From assembly GCA_903895855.1 (NCBI GenBank), contig CAITVN010000059.1, forward strand, positions 5,001 to 51,278: 46,278 nucleotides of DNA. The letters run 5' to 3'. Positions 25,661 to 34,179 of this stretch are shown in pieces (the first letter of the stretch is position 1; each line of letters starts with the position of its first letter). The position numbers were made by a program, and so were the translations under genes. The notes below the pieces were generated by a model. The model searched no databases and was not told the origin of the DNA. It worked only from the letters and a program-made list of their open reading frames with translations. Source of the DNA: Oligoflexia bacterium (GTDB lineage: Bacteria; Bdellovibrionota; UBA1018).

Positions 25661-26585
25661 AGTTCAGTGTCAGATCGATGCCTACGGTTGTCTTCAGAAG
25701 TGAGGGACTATAGAGAGATGTCTGACCATAGAACCCCAATCGAAGCGCACCGCCTTTTGTATAAGCATTCAGCTGTAGAGCTGTGCGATCTTCAGAGGCC
25801 GGTTCAAAAGTGCCTGGGCCATTAAAGTAGAAATCGCCGTCAAACGAAGTTGAGTGCGTGACGTCAAATTGATCAGAAATTTTGTAAGACAAATTGTGGC
25901 CACCGGTTACAAGCCAAATTTGTTTTTTTACCCAAGGGTCAGTCATCTCGATGTCTTTATAAAATGTTGGTTGAACGCGCGAACTGAAAGAAAGTCCCCA
26001 GTGTTTGTCTTTAATGGGAAGGCTCAGACCTAAATCAAATGCTAGCGATAGAATCTGGCCCTGAGAAATCGCAAATTCTGAGGTTGGTATGGTCGCCGTG
26101 AGACCACCTGAAAATACCACCCCATCGAGGTTAGCTAGATTGTCTCTTGAATAAGAGATTGTTGGATGAAAAATGCTTGAACTAGGATTGATGAGATTTC
26201 CTTGCGAGTCTTTGACGCCTACATGCAAATCGTTTAGGCCAGAGACTCCAAAACCGATGCGGTCATTCGTGGTCAATCCGTAAGAGTAGTCAAGGCTATG
26301 AAAGAGCTGAAGAGGCCAGACACTCGAGGTGTACACGTTGTAGGTTTCAAGAGTTGGGGCGCCCAGACTGGGACCCGATAGTTTGGTGTAGTAGGTAAAG
26401 CTTGAGCGGTTTGCAAACTCAGAAAAAAAATCAGTCGATGCAGCTTGAGACTCTCTAAGGCTTGGCGCTGTTGCTTTTTTCGCCATGACCCCTGCTTCGT
26501 CATCGGCTCTGGCGTTTACAGCAGCGCAAAAAAATACAGCGCTTAAAATGGCGAGGTGGGGGGCGACTAGTTTTGAGTTTTTCAT
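25647..26585 (-). CDS. Putative outer-membrane beta-barrel protein, last gene of the ATP-grasp operon
   Basis: A 312-residue exported protein. Signal peptide MKNSKLVAPHLAILSAVFFC ending near NARA|DDEA. The mature chain is made of amphipathic strands and turns typical of porin-like barrels (YGLTTNDRIGFGVSGLNDLH, GLSFSSRVQPTFYKDIEM, LRLGFYGQTSLYSPSLL) and ends DLTLNFTRL. There is no recognisable family. Its ATG overlaps the stop of the 798-aa gene by four bases, so it is translationally coupled to it. That places an outer-membrane protein in the same transcript as the ATP-grasp/peptidase protein, and suggests the system acts at the cell envelope. Confidence 0.6.
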   Translation of the reverse strand: MKNSKLVAPHLAILSAVFFCAAVNARADDEAGVMAKKATAPSLRESQAASTDFFSEFANRSSFTYYTKLSGPSLGAPTLETYNVYTSSVWPLQLFHSLDYSYGLTTNDRIGFGVSGLNDLHVGVKDSQGNLINPSSSIFHPTISYSRDNLANLDGVVFSGGLTATIPTSEFAISQGQILSLAFDLGLSLPIKDKHWGLSFSSRVQPTFYKDIEMTDPWVKKQIWLVTGGHNLSYKISDQFDVTHSTSFDGDFYFNGPGTFEPASEDRTALQLNAYTKGGALRLGFYGQTSLYSPSLLKTTVGIDLTLNFTRL

Positions 26586-28978
26586 GGCGCGAGATCTTTC
26601 TTTAGACCCAGGGTATTGGTCAAGATCGCCTGGCGATCATTGAAAAAACCTTCTAGCGACTCGATGACTTTTCGTCTTTGCAGCGCTTCGATGTCTGAGT
26701 TGAGTCGGTGTCCAATTTCTGGTTCGATGCTCGCGTAGTCCATGTTCATCAGATAAAATAACGATTCGTAGATTGGCTCAATGTTGAGGTTGATTTCTGA
26801 AGCAGCCGCTTTGAGATCGGTAGATTCAAACAAGATGCCGAGTTCTCGGTTTTTGATTGAGTAGATTCCTTGTAAAGCCCAAAGAGTGCTTCTCACGCTC
26901 CAAGTGTAAACCATGAGTCCAAAGTTAGATGCCTCTTGAGCTTTGTTTTGCATGAGGTACAGAAGTTCCCATTGGCGCTTCATGGTGCCTCTAATTTGGT
27001 TTCCGTCGAGTCGATCGGCTAACGAGAAAAGCTTTGAGTTTTCTTTTAGGCTGCTCATCACAGAGAAATCAGTGGTTTTCTTTTTCTTAAGCGACAGGGC
27101 CAGTTTTTCAATTTTTTTGTACTGGGCCGGTTTTTTGAAATCGGAATACTGAACCGTGAGTGACTGAGTCATGTCTAGCCAAATTTTAAATGCCTTGGCT
27201 GTGTAGAAGTCGGTGTAAGAGTGTTCACGCGATTGGTCCATGACGACGAAGGGGTGGTCGAGCAGAAATTTTAGTAGTTTGTCCCAAATGTAGAGTTGAG
27301 TTTGCTTCGCTCTCTCAAGCTCTTTGGCAATATAGGGGGTCAGGGCCGCTTCGTGCTTCTTGTATAGGGCTGAAGATTTGATTCTACCGAGGTGGTCACT
27401 GTAGCGACTCAATTCGCCCCAAGCGCTCTCGGCCATCATCGGAAATGCAAGTTGGGTTTCGAGTTGTTCCATTCGGCCCATTCTGGCTGCAAAGACGAGA
27501 TTCTCTTCAAAGCCAATTTGCATGGCTTTGAAGTTACTCATTCGATCGTTCCAGTCGAGCCTATCGACTTCGGGAACGTCAGTGCTGATCAAGAAATTTT
27601 CATGAGAGGCCGTGCGTGTGGCAAAGGCCTGGGCATTGGCTTCGATCATCGGCTTCTCGGTGGGCTTTGGGGTAGCAGGCGCCGAGCCATTTTGGTCTGG
27701 CTTGGTTTGTGTGGTCTCGATCTCGCTTGCGATACCAAGGGTTTTTGTGACAACGAGTGCAGTGTCAATGTAGGCCGTTCTCACTTTTCCGACGGCCCAC
27801 ATAGCGTGGGGATTGAGTGGCTGGGTAATGAAATAGAAAGTAAAAGGGCCATAAAGTGCTAAGGCCACAGAATACCCGATGTTAGATTTGATCGTGTGGG
27901 CGAACCAAAGCATTAAGCCGATAGTGTATCGGTAAGACAGACCACCTAAATTGTTTCGTGGTTTTATCGTTAGCCTCTTAATGAATAGCCAGAGTCGGTC
28001 GGCGGCAAATGCGGGGCCATATTTAAACCAAGAAAATCGATGTGCTCTCGCCTTGGTTTTGGCCAGAACATCTGCGTCTGAGAAAAGCGATAAGTAAACT
28101 TTTCTTCTTTCTGACCAGCTCAGGGCAGATTTGCTTTCTATTTCAATAATTCTCGCTCGGATTGTTTGGTAGGAATTGTCTTGAAACAAAGAGGCGATTC
28201 GCGATGACGCAAAGTTGGGCAGCGAGAGCACTCGAGGGTTTCTTTCTGCTAGCTCTCTTAAGTAGGTTTCAATGAGTCTCACATTTTTCAAATTGGCTTG
28301 CCCCAGGGAGGCCTGTGAATACTCATGCACTAGAGCACAATACAAATGTGTGATCATCGGACAGTTGGGTTCAAAAGGAATTTCAACCAGTCGCGCCAAG
28401 TCATAAGAAAGCGAATCGGCCTTTGACAATAACGTGCCCCGCTCGCTATAAACTTCAAAGCCCTCTTGTTTAAGCGAGGGTGAACTGTAGGCTTTGTGCA
28501 AGACAAACCCGCCCCATTTGAGAGGGGCAAAGCCGATGCGAATTCTAGCAGATTGGGAGGTTGAGTCGACTTGCAACGGCTCAGAAATTTTACTTCGGGT
28601 TAGCCCGACGGGTATCTTTTCATCAGTCGACAAGATGCCTATAGGTTGTGCGCCGGGCGAATGATCATTCAGTGAATCGAATTCGTAAAGAAAACCACTT
28701 TCGTGGTTTTCACGAATGAAGCTCGACTGTCTCACATTTTTCGTCAGTAGCTCAGTCTTGATTGATGGCGGGCAATAGTCGAGGAACTGCCCTAGAATTA
28801 AGCGATCCAGCGCATCAAATAATGAATTGTGAGATTCAAAAAGTGTCGAACACAGTTCAATCTCTAGGTTTGATGGTGCCACCCGTGTGGTATCGTGACT
28901 AATGTTGTCGCCGTCTTGGTGAGGTTCTTTCCGTTCGGATGGGTCTGTAATGGTGGGCTCTTTTCTCGGATGTTCCAT
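26582..28978 (-). CDS. Large protein of unknown function with central membrane segment
   Basis: I do not recognise a family. The 798-residue chain starts with a polar, disordered-looking segment (residues 1-40, Glu/Asp/His/Pro rich) and has no signal peptide. A hydrophobic stretch about residues 350-390 (TIGLMLWFAHTIKS and NIGYSVALALYGPFTFYFIT) suggests two closely spaced membrane helices. A Pro/Thr/Lys linker (about 425-445) leads into a long, mostly helical C-terminal half without obvious catalytic motifs. Its start is 11 bases after the ATP-grasp gene and its end overlaps the barrel gene, so all three are one operon. A membrane scaffold for the upstream ligase is conceivable but unproven. 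Confidence 0.6.
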   Translation of the reverse strand: MEHPRKEPTITDPSERKEPHQDGDNISHDTTRVAPSNLEIELCSTLFESHNSLFDALDRLILGQFLDYCPPSIKTELLTKNVRQSSFIRENHESGFLYEFDSLNDHSPGAQPIGILSTDEKIPVGLTRSKISEPLQVDSTSQSARIRIGFAPLKWGGFVLHKAYSSPSLKQEGFEVYSERGTLLSKADSLSYDLARLVEIPFEPNCPMITHLYCALVHEYSQASLGQANLKNVRLIETYLRELAERNPRVLSLPNFASSRIASLFQDNSYQTIRARIIEIESKSALSWSERRKVYLSLFSDADVLAKTKARAHRFSWFKYGPAFAADRLWLFIKRLTIKPRNNLGGLSYRYTIGLMLWFAHTIKSNIGYSVALALYGPFTFYFITQPLNPHAMWAVGKVRTAYIDTALVVTKTLGIASEIETTQTKPDQNGSAPATPKPTEKPMIEANAQAFATRTASHENFLISTDVPEVDRLDWNDRMSNFKAMQIGFEENLVFAARMGRMEQLETQLAFPMMAESAWGELSRYSDHLGRIKSSALYKKHEAALTPYIAKELERAKQTQLYIWDKLLKFLLDHPFVVMDQSREHSYTDFYTAKAFKIWLDMTQSLTVQYSDFKKPAQYKKIEKLALSLKKKKTTDFSVMSSLKENSKLFSLADRLDGNQIRGTMKRQWELLYLMQNKAQEASNFGLMVYTWSVRSTLWALQGIYSIKNRELGILFESTDLKAAASEINLNIEPIYESLFYLMNMDYASIEPEIGHRLNSDIEALQRRKVIESLEGFFNDRQAILTNTLGLKKDLAP

Positions 28979-28989
28979 CGAATTTCACC

Positions 28990-31900
28990 TTACTGTTGTT
29001 GCTGTTGGGTCTGATTGTAGCCATGCCCAGGGACTATTGAAAGGAGCGGGGCTTTGAGAACCAGTTCGCCATTGTGAACCTGTGCATTTTGGAATCTGAC
29101 CCCAGGGTGTTGGAAAGATCCAATTAAGCGTGCTTGCGGGCCCGAAAGATTGGCACTCAAAACACAGTCTTGAATGATCTGTGTGTAGAAGTCTTGCTCT
29201 TTTTGATTGGCTGCTGGCAGGACAGATGAAGTGATGCTCGATGAAAAATGCTTGGGTAGTTCTAGTCCCAACTGTGAGAGAAAAGCGAGGTTCCTGCCAT
29301 TTTCGAGGGCTGGCAAAATTTCACGCAACGACTTCACCTGGCTTGAAACCCCAGAGTCGACTGAATACGCGAGAGTGCCACCCAGTTCTTTCACTTTTTC
29401 GTTCCAAGCGTTAGGCCCCAATTGGTGGGCTTCAAATAAGGCGTGAACCCAGGTAGCCGTTCTACTTTTGGCCAAAACCAAGAAGTCAACGAATCCCACA
29501 ACGGGCGTTCTTTGTTCTTGAAATTTGATCTCTGATGGATCGATAGCGATATTTGCGTGAGTGAAAAAGTTGCCAAAGCGATTGATGAAGTGTGAGGCCT
29601 CGGTGGTGTGGTGATCGCCCGATGGTGAGTCATTTGAAGTAACGATTGCTTCACGTTCAGTTTTCATTTCGTCTTGAATTTGATAGTAGTGGATGATCTC
29701 GTGCCCGACGGTATACGCCGCAAAGAGTGGGTGAATTTCTTTCGCGACCCAGATAATGACGTTCGAATCTGAGAAGAGACCATGCAGTTCTTTTTTCTGG
29801 GCATAGCATTCACCAGCAAATCGACCATCTGAGTTGAGGTCTAATAGGTGGCGTTGCTCTTTACTGAGTAAGATAATCTTGCCAGAATGAGAGTTGAACT
29901 CATCGATCAATGCGTCTTTTTCAGTTGAAGAACATTCGACAATTGCTTTTTGATCGTGACCCAGTGATCTGCAGAAACTTTCAAAATTGTATTTAGCATG
30001 AGGAAGTACCGACAAAAATTCGATGATCGATTCAGGCGTAGTTTGGACGGCTTCGTCGAAGATGCGATCTTGAATTGATTTGAGCCAAGTATATTTTGCT
30101 AAGTGTTTAAGACGTTCGAGCGCAATAAACTCAGTTCGTTTCTTCTCTGAGTTAAGGCTTTTACTTTCTGACACAATATTTGACCACTCAGCAAAGGCCT
30201 GTTTGGTTTCTGAGTCGATCCATTGACTTTCTGAAAGTTTGATCGCGCTGCGATGTTCCCACTCGGATGCAACGCGAATGCCATCAATCGGTTTGTCTGA
30301 ATCTAGCCAAACGCGAAGATTGTGTGGTGAAAGGCTCATTGAATAGTCTTGGCCCGAATTTTTATTAGAGAAGTATTGAACAAAACCTTCGGTGACGGTT
30401 TGCTCTTTTAGGTGCGAGTGTGCAAGTGAAATAAAGTTTTGAATCAATAGTAAGTAGTTTCTGGTGAGTGGAGATTTTAGTGGAACGATCGGAAAGCTCT
30501 GCTTTGCCAGTTGTTTCAGTGTTGTGAAAAGTTGGCGTACTGAGCGACGGTAGAACGCCCGACGTCCTACAATTCGCTTGAGTTCATGAATTGTGGCCAA
30601 ATCTTCGATGCGTTCTTCGTCACAAAGGTACGGCTTCAGGTCGGTCGCATTCAAGAAATGAAGGGTGTCGAGGTGGCTAAAAAATTCAACGCTCAAGTAG
30701 TCATGAGCGGCGATGAGTTGAGTGCCGAGTTTTGCTCGAAGTCTCATGCGCTCTTTTTCGAAACTAGCCAGTTTTGATTTTTGGACCTTTTTTTCGACCA
30801 AGTCAATGAGATCGTTGACTGGTTCCATGTTGCTTGGATGCAAGTAGCTTAAAATTTCGCGGCACTGTTTCTTAAGTTGTTTTGATAATGCATACAGTTC
30901 GTAGGTATCTACTGCGCCAGTGCTGAGGCTATTTCTCAGGTGTGCTGCAATTCTGGCGGCTTGAATGAGTTGAGCGCCAGCAAAAAGTGGAAGATCGCAC
31001 TGAAGTTTTCGCGGCTCGCGTTTGGTAATGAGAGTTTTGACATCAACGGCCTGGGGGTGGCCGATGTCGTCAACAACTAGCATCGGCGAATAGCCGCCGC
31101 CTTTAGAGGTGTTCACGATGCTGCTCATTGGCCCTTTTTCTTGGGGGGCTGTTCTAACGAGGGCGTTGTGGGTGAGTTTCGGCAGCGCTTTTGTGTTTGA
31201 GTGAGCGCCGAAAAATGACCACATGCGAATGTCAGCAGCAATATTCGCGTACCTGGTTGCACCTGACTTTGATTTTGTGGCGATCGGAATTCGGCCGATC
31301 TTCACGATGCGTTGATAGGCGAATTGCTCTGGATTTGCTCGCGCCTCTTGAATGACCTCGTTGCGTTTACTTCGGGGTAGAGTCTTCAAAATGTGAATGC
31401 CGTTGCCGCCAGAAAGGTTAGGCGCTTTGATGACCCATTCTTCAGGCATTTTTGAGATGATTTCAATACTTTCGGCTTCTGACGGTAGTGTTTCAGGAGG
31501 GGTGAGAGGCAGTGTCTCTTCTGGCTTGATGCCCAATTTTTTTAGGTCTGCATCGAAAATTTTCGGACCGTATTCGCACAAAAGCGATAAGATGATTTTG
31601 TTGTCAAGAACGCGATTAAGGCCGCCAACATAGAGTTTCTTAGAGAGGATGGCCTTTATCGCACCTGGAATCGCGTAGGCAGATTCGAGAGCAATGGGAT
31701 TTCCATCTTGGTCGAGCATTGGTTTCGGTTTGATTTCTTCGCCGGTGTCTTCACTGATTTCATAGGGGTCGGTGACATAAAAGTTTTCACCAGTTTCTGG
31801 GTCTCTCAAAAATATGCCTTGTTTCGCATCAAATAGAGCGCTGTCAGCGTTGACTCGTGAATAGATCGCGTTGACGATGGGGTCTGAGTGGGTGAATGTG

Positions 31901-32889
31901 CGTAGACGTACATAACCTTCGCCGTCTTGATAAAGGCTTTGAGCGTCAGCGTAAATCAGGCCGCCGTAGGCTGCAAGTTGATGAATTTCTGGAGCTGCGC
32001 CACTTTCGCCTCCCGGTGGAAGGACGATTTGAACTCCATCGGCTCGCTTGGTCCAGGTTTCTCCGAGACTTTTGTAGGTTTGGTGTAAGACGTCAAAGTG
32101 GTCGTTTGGCATCACCTTGCCGATTTTGGTCAGAAGTTCGGGGTCGACTTTTGATAGTCCTTCAAGAATGTGCAAGTTGTTTGAAGCGCCAGATGGTGAT
32201 CCCGCATTGATTTCAAGTAGCTTGAATGGAAGGTGGGTCATTGCAGGTAGATCAATTTTCGTCAGGTCAGTGAGCTTGTCAGCCGATAGTACTCCCGAAA
32301 GAGAGTTGGGAAGATCTTCACTGAGAACCAAGTCTAAACCGACCACATCAAAAAACGGGTAGTCTTTCATGACCGGGCTGTGAAGTTGTGGAAAATAATT
32401 TGGTGAGGCCTTGACTGTCTCGACGTAAAGGGTGCGTAGCGAATCGGGTAGGCTTTTTGCGAAACGCGAAGACTGGGGAGATTCAGAGCCATAAAGGTCT
32501 TGAAGAATCATGCGTAGTGAAGTCACGAGCACTTGGCTTGATTTTTCTAGGATATCAAATAGAGATTTCGGCAAAGTGAGTGGGGTAGTCGTGCAAGGGA
32601 CCGTGAAAATTTTGTACTGGCCGGAGGCTGTTCTCTTTGAAAAAGTCATTTCGCGCTTTTTCAAAAACTGAGTGAGTGCCTGGCTTTTCTCGAAGTGCTC
32701 TTTGGTAGTCTTTGAGAGAAGGTAGCGAGTGAGCTCCTCACAATGGTGGTACCCAGTGGCTTGAGCTAAGCTACTGTTATCCATTGATTTAAATAGATAA
32801 TTCGGAACCTTAAGACGGCTTTTCCCGATATATCCGAGGTTTGGAAAGTACTGAGAACTTGATTGCAAATTTGATTTTCCAAGTAGCAT
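28990..32889 (-). CDS. Circularly permuted ATP-grasp ligase fused to an HEIIH metallopeptidase-like domain
   Basis: A 1299-residue protein without signal peptide. Residues about 170-620 match the circularly permuted ATP-grasp type 2 pattern: FFDVVGLDLVLS, KLLEINAGSPSGASNNL (about 223-239), GGLNRVLDNKIILSLLCEYG (about 422-441), EEWVIKAPNLSGGNGIHIL (483-501, ATP-binding Lys and glycine loop), ANIAADIRMWSFFG (548-561) and SSIVNTSKGGGYSPMLVV (metal-binding Asn). A helical middle follows. Near the C-terminus AYTVGHEIIHYYQ contains H1063-E1064-H1067, a zinc-peptidase motif, with E1097 in TEASHFINRF as possible third ligand. The chain ends in five Gln. ATP-grasp enzymes of this kind make amide bonds; fusion to a peptidase-like domain is not one I know. 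It heads a three-gene operon. Confidence 0.72.
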   Translation of the reverse strand: MLLGKSNLQSSSQYFPNLGYIGKSRLKVPNYLFKSMDNSSLAQATGYHHCEELTRYLLSKTTKEHFEKSQALTQFLKKREMTFSKRTASGQYKIFTVPCTTTPLTLPKSLFDILEKSSQVLVTSLRMILQDLYGSESPQSSRFAKSLPDSLRTLYVETVKASPNYFPQLHSPVMKDYPFFDVVGLDLVLSEDLPNSLSGVLSADKLTDLTKIDLPAMTHLPFKLLEINAGSPSGASNNLHILEGLSKVDPELLTKIGKVMPNDHFDVLHQTYKSLGETWTKRADGVQIVLPPGGESGAAPEIHQLAAYGGLIYADAQSLYQDGEGYVRLRTFTHSDPIVNAIYSRVNADSALFDAKQGIFLRDPETGENFYVTDPYEISEDTGEEIKPKPMLDQDGNPIALESAYAIPGAIKAILSKKLYVGGLNRVLDNKIILSLLCEYGPKIFDADLKKLGIKPEETLPLTPPETLPSEAESIEIISKMPEEWVIKAPNLSGGNGIHILKTLPRSKRNEVIQEARANPEQFAYQRIVKIGRIPIATKSKSGATRYANIAADIRMWSFFGAHSNTKALPKLTHNALVRTAPQEKGPMSSIVNTSKGGGYSPMLVVDDIGHPQAVDVKTLITKREPRKLQCDLPLFAGAQLIQAARIAAHLRNSLSTGAVDTYELYALSKQLKKQCREILSYLHPSNMEPVNDLIDLVEKKVQKSKLASFEKERMRLRAKLGTQLIAAHDYLSVEFFSHLDTLHFLNATDLKPYLCDEERIEDLATIHELKRIVGRRAFYRRSVRQLFTTLKQLAKQSFPIVPLKSPLTRNYLLLIQNFISLAHSHLKEQTVTEGFVQYFSNKNSGQDYSMSLSPHNLRVWLDSDKPIDGIRVASEWEHRSAIKLSESQWIDSETKQAFAEWSNIVSESKSLNSEKKRTEFIALERLKHLAKYTWLKSIQDRIFDEAVQTTPESIIEFLSVLPHAKYNFESFCRSLGHDQKAIVECSSTEKDALIDEFNSHSGKIILLSKEQRHLLDLNSDGRFAGECYAQKKELHGLFSDSNVIIWVAKEIHPLFAAYTVGHEIIHYYQIQDEMKTEREAIVTSNDSPSGDHHTTEASHFINRFGNFFTHANIAIDPSEIKFQEQRTPVVGFVDFLVLAKSRTATWVHALFEAHQLGPNAWNEKVKELGGTLAYSVDSGVSSQVKSLREILPALENGRNLAFLSQLGLELPKHFSSSITSSVLPAANQKEQDFYTQIIQDCVLSANLSGPQARLIGSFQHPGVRFQNAQVHNGELVLKAPLLSIVPGHGYNQTQQQQQ

Positions 32890-32910
32890 GGGCTAGGACC
32901 TTAACATAAG

Positions 32911-32927
32911 TTGACGCAATTAGTCAA
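32911..32927. promoter_or_regulatory. Palindromic box TTGAC-N7-GTCAA, candidate operator (copy 1)
   Basis: TTGACGCAATTAGTCAA lies 22 bases upstream of the ATP-grasp operon start, in the region shared with the divergent glutaminase-like gene. The same geometry recurs at 34109-34125. TTGAC also resembles a -35 element on either strand, so part of the match may be promoter rather than operator. Confidence 0.4.
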
Positions 32928-33025
32928 ATCTTTCTGCTTGAACTATTTTGCAAGTCGGTGCACTTAGGCGATACCCAAAAACTGTTTAATAACAACCTTT
33001 TGATAGGAAGAAAGCTCGTTGATCA

Positions 33026-33955
33026 ATGAAAGTGTCGAATATTTATACACATTTATGCAATATTATTGTTAGAAATTCTAAGAACTGGAGTGTCGCTGCG
33101 GCATTGACTGGGCTAAGCTTCGTGTTTGGTCAGGTTGTGTGGGCTCAATCTGCGGGTGATCAATTGCTCGTGGTTGAAACCAAGTTAGCTAAGGTTTATG
33201 CCCCCGAATCTGGGGCCCAGACCTACCACCTGTACGCCGAAGTTGATGGTCGAATCTATGAGACCCAAGATAGCAGCGTCGCAGCTACAGCTCGGCAGGC
33301 AGCTCAATTTGGTCAGCCAGTTGAGTTGATGGTGCAGGTCTCTTCTGAAATGATGGAAGTGGTGACTATTCGGGTAATCGAAACTACCGATGGCCCAGTG
33401 TCTCAGTCGAAGGCAGGCAATCGAGATGATGTTTCTGCTGTCGGCAGCTACCAGCCAACTGATTTGAAATCAATAGAAGAGGCTAATCAACTTTTTGATT
33501 CGTTGCCATTAGCTTTTAAATGGCACTCTCAGTGTTATCAGCGCGCGATGACGTGGACCTATGAAATGTACACCTATCGCGGAATCAATAGCATGAAGGC
33601 ATTTTTGTTTTTCACCAGAAAATTCATTAATGAGTATCACTACAAGTGGTGGTTTCATGTGACACCGTTTGTTTATGTAAATGGCGTCGAATACACTTTA
33701 GATCCGACGTTCACCGATAAGCCATTGCAGATGCAGGACTGGACTAATGATTTCATGATTGGCAACCCCGTTTGCCCAGAAATTGCGAAGTACTCTGACT
33801 ATTCAAATCATGAATTCGATCAGTATTGTTACTTGCGCAAAGTGCCCATGTATTATTATCAACCCGCTGATATTGAGCGAGAAGATAATGCTGGCACTCA
33901 GTTGCAAGGATTCAATCGTTCAGATGTGAACGCCGCTCTTTCAAAGAAGAAGTAA
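33026..33955 (+). CDS. Secreted protein-glutaminase-like enzyme (Cys-His-Asp triad)
   Basis: Predicted to deamidate protein glutamine side chains or perform related thiol chemistry outside the cytoplasm. A Sec signal (hydrophobic core about 22-36) ends at VWA|QS. A pro-like region (about 42-150, strand-rich) precedes the catalytic part: SQCYQRAMTWTYEM (C170), WWFHVTPFVYVNG (H211) and YTLDPTF (D226). The order and surroundings match the protein-glutaminase family of Chryseobacterium (Cys, His in a W.(Y/F)H.a..V pattern, Asp in DP); the Cys-His distance of 41 residues agrees with that enzyme as I remember it. Later Cys residues (250, 268) could form a disulfide. It diverges from the ATP-grasp operon, with a terminator after it, so it is monocistronic. 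Confidence 0.72.
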   Translation: MKVSNIYTHLCNIIVRNSKNWSVAAALTGLSFVFGQVVWAQSAGDQLLVVETKLAKVYAPESGAQTYHLYAEVDGRIYETQDSSVAATARQAAQFGQPVELMVQVSSEMMEVVTIRVIETTDGPVSQSKAGNRDDVSAVGSYQPTDLKSIEEANQLFDSLPLAFKWHSQCYQRAMTWTYEMYTYRGINSMKAFLFFTRKFINEYHYKWWFHVTPFVYVNGVEYTLDPTFTDKPLQMQDWTNDFMIGNPVCPEIAKYSDYSNHEFDQYCYLRKVPMYYYQPADIEREDNAGTQLQGFNRSDVNAALSKKK

Positions 33956-34010
33956 ACTGTCATTAGCGATTTCAGCGATTTGATTCGGGTAAATCGCACG
34001 GATTGCAAAA

Positions 34011-34050
34011 AAAGAGGCCTAGGAGCGCGAGAGTGCACCTAGGCCTCTTT
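34011..34050. terminator. Terminator hairpin after the glutaminase-like gene
   Basis: Perfect 13-bp arms AAAGAGGCCTAGG (34011-34023) and CCTAGGCCTCTTT (34038-34050) around a 14-base loop. The T tail on the + strand is short (TTTCATTTT); an A tract (34007-34013) precedes it, so it might also work in the other direction. Confidence 0.75.
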
Positions 34051-34108
34051 CATTTTCTGATAAACAATTGAGTGTGTTGAGATTCGGACGAATGAATCGA
34101 ATTGCGGT

Positions 34109-34137
34109 TTGACGTTGCGCGTCAAAGTGACTACAAG
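34109..34137 (+). promoter_or_regulatory. Candidate promoter overlapping a second TTGAC-N7-GTCAA box
   Basis: TTGACG (34109-34114), 17 bases, TACAAG (34132-34137) reads as a sigma-70-type promoter with a poor -10. Its -35 is the left arm of the palindrome TTGACGTTGCGCGTCAA (34109-34125, 6-bp arms). A repressor bound here would cover the promoter. The start codon at 34180 lies 43 bases downstream. Confidence 0.4.
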
Positions 34138-34179
34138 GGGGCGAAGATGAGTTCTTTCGAAAAAAGGAGAAACCCCCCA

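Noticed and set aside
27392..27862. 156-codon plus-strand reading frame inside the 798-aa gene
   Set aside because: Cys/Gly/His-rich shadow of the opposite strand; the minus frame is part of a coupled operon.
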